A stretch of DNA of 64,000 bases from Rikenellaceae bacterium (GTDB lineage Bacteria; Bacteroidota; Bacteroidia; Bacteroidales; Rikenellaceae), in contig SUZS01000008.1 of assembly GCA_015059785.1 (NCBI GenBank), forward strand, positions 1 through 64,000, written 5' to 3'. The position numbers and the translations under genes are program-made. The notes below the pieces were generated by a model. The model saw only the letters and a list, made by a program, of their open reading frames with translations, had not been told where the DNA came from and searched no databases. Within the stretch, counting starts at the first letter, position 1. The number at the start of each line of letters is the position of its first letter. Shown one piece after another: positions 63,260 to 64,000 of this stretch.

Positions 63260-63452
63260 TGGGATTGCGACATACGCAATTCTTTAGATGGCATTTAGGC
63301 TATTGCTTACCTTGTAAAACGACCAAATTATTACACACAGCAATAGGCACGCTAAATGCTCACGCTCGTATATACGGCGTGGGTTGTGCTTATGTGTACA
63401 GGTGCTTGGTCGTACCTTCAGTATTAAGCGTGACCCGCGTTTCTCTTTTTTT
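63260..63452 (+). ncRNA. Structured RNA or leader, divergent copy 3
   Basis: About 193 nt lie between TAAATTTG and a T7 run. It shares GGCGTGGG...GCTTAT with copies 1 and 2, and the same fold. ACGACCAA (63319-63326) pairs with TTGGTCGT (63406-63413), equivalent to helix A. GCGTGGGT pairs (one wobble) with ACCCGCG before the U run. An extra hairpin, GCATTTAG/CTAAATGC plus GCTATTGC/GCAATAG, encloses one arm, implying a pseudoknot. AGTTAAAC/GTTTAACT forms the last hairpin before the ATG. Confidence 0.6.
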
Positions 63453-63512
63453 GAGTTAAACGGTTGCTATCTCACAGCATTGACACTAATTGTTTAACTT
63501 AAAAATAAGGAT

Positions 63513-64000
63513 ATGGATAAGCTAATTGAAATTTTGAAGTCTATTAAATTTTGGACGATTTTGGGTGTTATATCATCTTCGATAGGATTATATTATACTT
63601 TTAATGATGATATGGAGAAGAATGCACTTGCTATATCAGTTGGTAATCATCTAATAAAACCACCAAAGTCAGATCAAGAGGTTGTAATTGTGAATCTTAT
63701 TTATGGTTTCAAGGAGTCAGCTCCCCTACTTTTGCCAATGCCGTTTGGTATAGCTAATATTTCTAATAAAACCGTAGAAAATGTGGCTATGTATTACCAT
63801 TTGCCAAAAGAGTGGGAGGCATATTGTATAAGAAATACCTCAGTTCAACCTACTATAACACTTGATAATCTTTATACTATTGATCCATTGGGTTCAATCA
63901 AGGCATTTGAAAACCATGCAGGTGTCTTCTGTTCATCTATAACTCCTAAAACATCTGTAGGTTCTGTAGGGGGTGAAAATGGGTATTCAAATATATATCT
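63513..64000 (+). CDS. Membrane-anchored protein of unknown function (5' part)
   Basis: The frame is open from the ATG at 63513 to the window edge (162 codons). MDKLIEILKSIKFW is followed by one membrane helix (TILGVISSSIGLYYTF) and a soluble part with beta-rich features (EVVIVNLIYGFKESAP, NVAMYYHLPKEWEAY). No family is recognised. The sequence is A/T-rich compared with core genes. It is the gene downstream of RNA copy 3. Confidence 0.7.
   Translation, partial: MDKLIEILKSIKFWTILGVISSSIGLYYTFNDDMEKNALAISVGNHLIKPPKSDQEVVIVNLIYGFKESAPLLLPMPFGIANISNKTVENVAMYYHLPKEWEAYCIRNTSVQPTITLDNLYTIDPLGSIKAFENHAGVFCSSITPKTSVGSVGGENGYSNIY

Overview
The window looks like a chromosome segment from the phylum Bacteroidota, order Bacteroidales. 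The evidence is: many TAnnTTTG -7 boxes with TTTG or TTG about 19 bases upstream; no Shine-Dalgarno sequences; many lipoproteins; a fimbrillin-like/BACON surface protein; a PPi-type phosphofructokinase; and a GH109 enzyme. An Alistipes-like (Rikenellaceae) host is my best guess, from gene style only.

Layout. 0-0.9 kb is the end of an IS3-family element sitting 2 bp past the ruvB stop. 0.9-3.2 kb holds ruvB, then a mosaic of short repeats and hairpins, then tRNA-Arg(CCG) between two inverted ~165 bp repeats. 3.3-6.4 kb carries a histidine kinase, lgt, an HU/SPOR-like protein and a GtrA protein. 6.4-12.4 kb on the minus strand has uvrB, dnaG, PPi-PFK and a SLOG-like gene. 12.5-15.1 kb is an M14 peptidase plus a GH109 lipoprotein. 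15.1-17.9 kb has an FtsZ-C-terminus-like small protein and the divergent rtcB/WYL pair. 17.9-19.2 kb is a second repeat island with gene remnants. 19.2-27.9 kb is dapB-lepB-yigZ-uvrA-M16-O-methyltransferase and then purA. 28-29.7 kb is a CD225/DUF2752 membrane gene cluster headed by a structured RNA. 29.8-31.4 kb is a zinc-type ABC transporter lacking its permease. 31.8-42 kb has an HTH regulator, HIT, rel, recA, a zinc ribbon, an orphan lipoprotein, CotH plus WYL, and dnaA. 42-51.2 kb has pgm, an outer-membrane pair with a second RNA copy, an MBL lipoprotein, gdhA, a phosphoesterase/propeller protein, an XRE regulator and truA. 51.2-57 kb has lpdA, a C69 dipeptidase, a phosphatase and yggS. 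56.4-60.1 kb is a fimbrillin-like lipoprotein and a nuclease separated only by an in-frame TGA. 60.3-63 kb has an SGNH hydrolase and G1P dehydrogenase. The right edge holds a third, divergent RNA copy ahead of a truncated membrane-protein gene.

Most genes are core housekeeping: repair and replication (ruvB, uvrA, uvrB, dnaG, recA, dnaA), (p)ppGpp synthesis, lipoprotein and signal-peptide processing, and central metabolism.

The most unusual content is non-coding. (i) Three copies of a ~195-220 nt structured RNA, each with its own promoter, terminator-like helix and a second hairpin just before a small envelope-protein gene. (ii) A pair of ~115 bp imperfect palindromes directly at the stop codons of pgm and the G1P dehydrogenase gene. 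(iii) Two mosaic repeat islands. The best protein-level oddities are the FtsZ-tail-like orphan and the stop-split surface nuclease.
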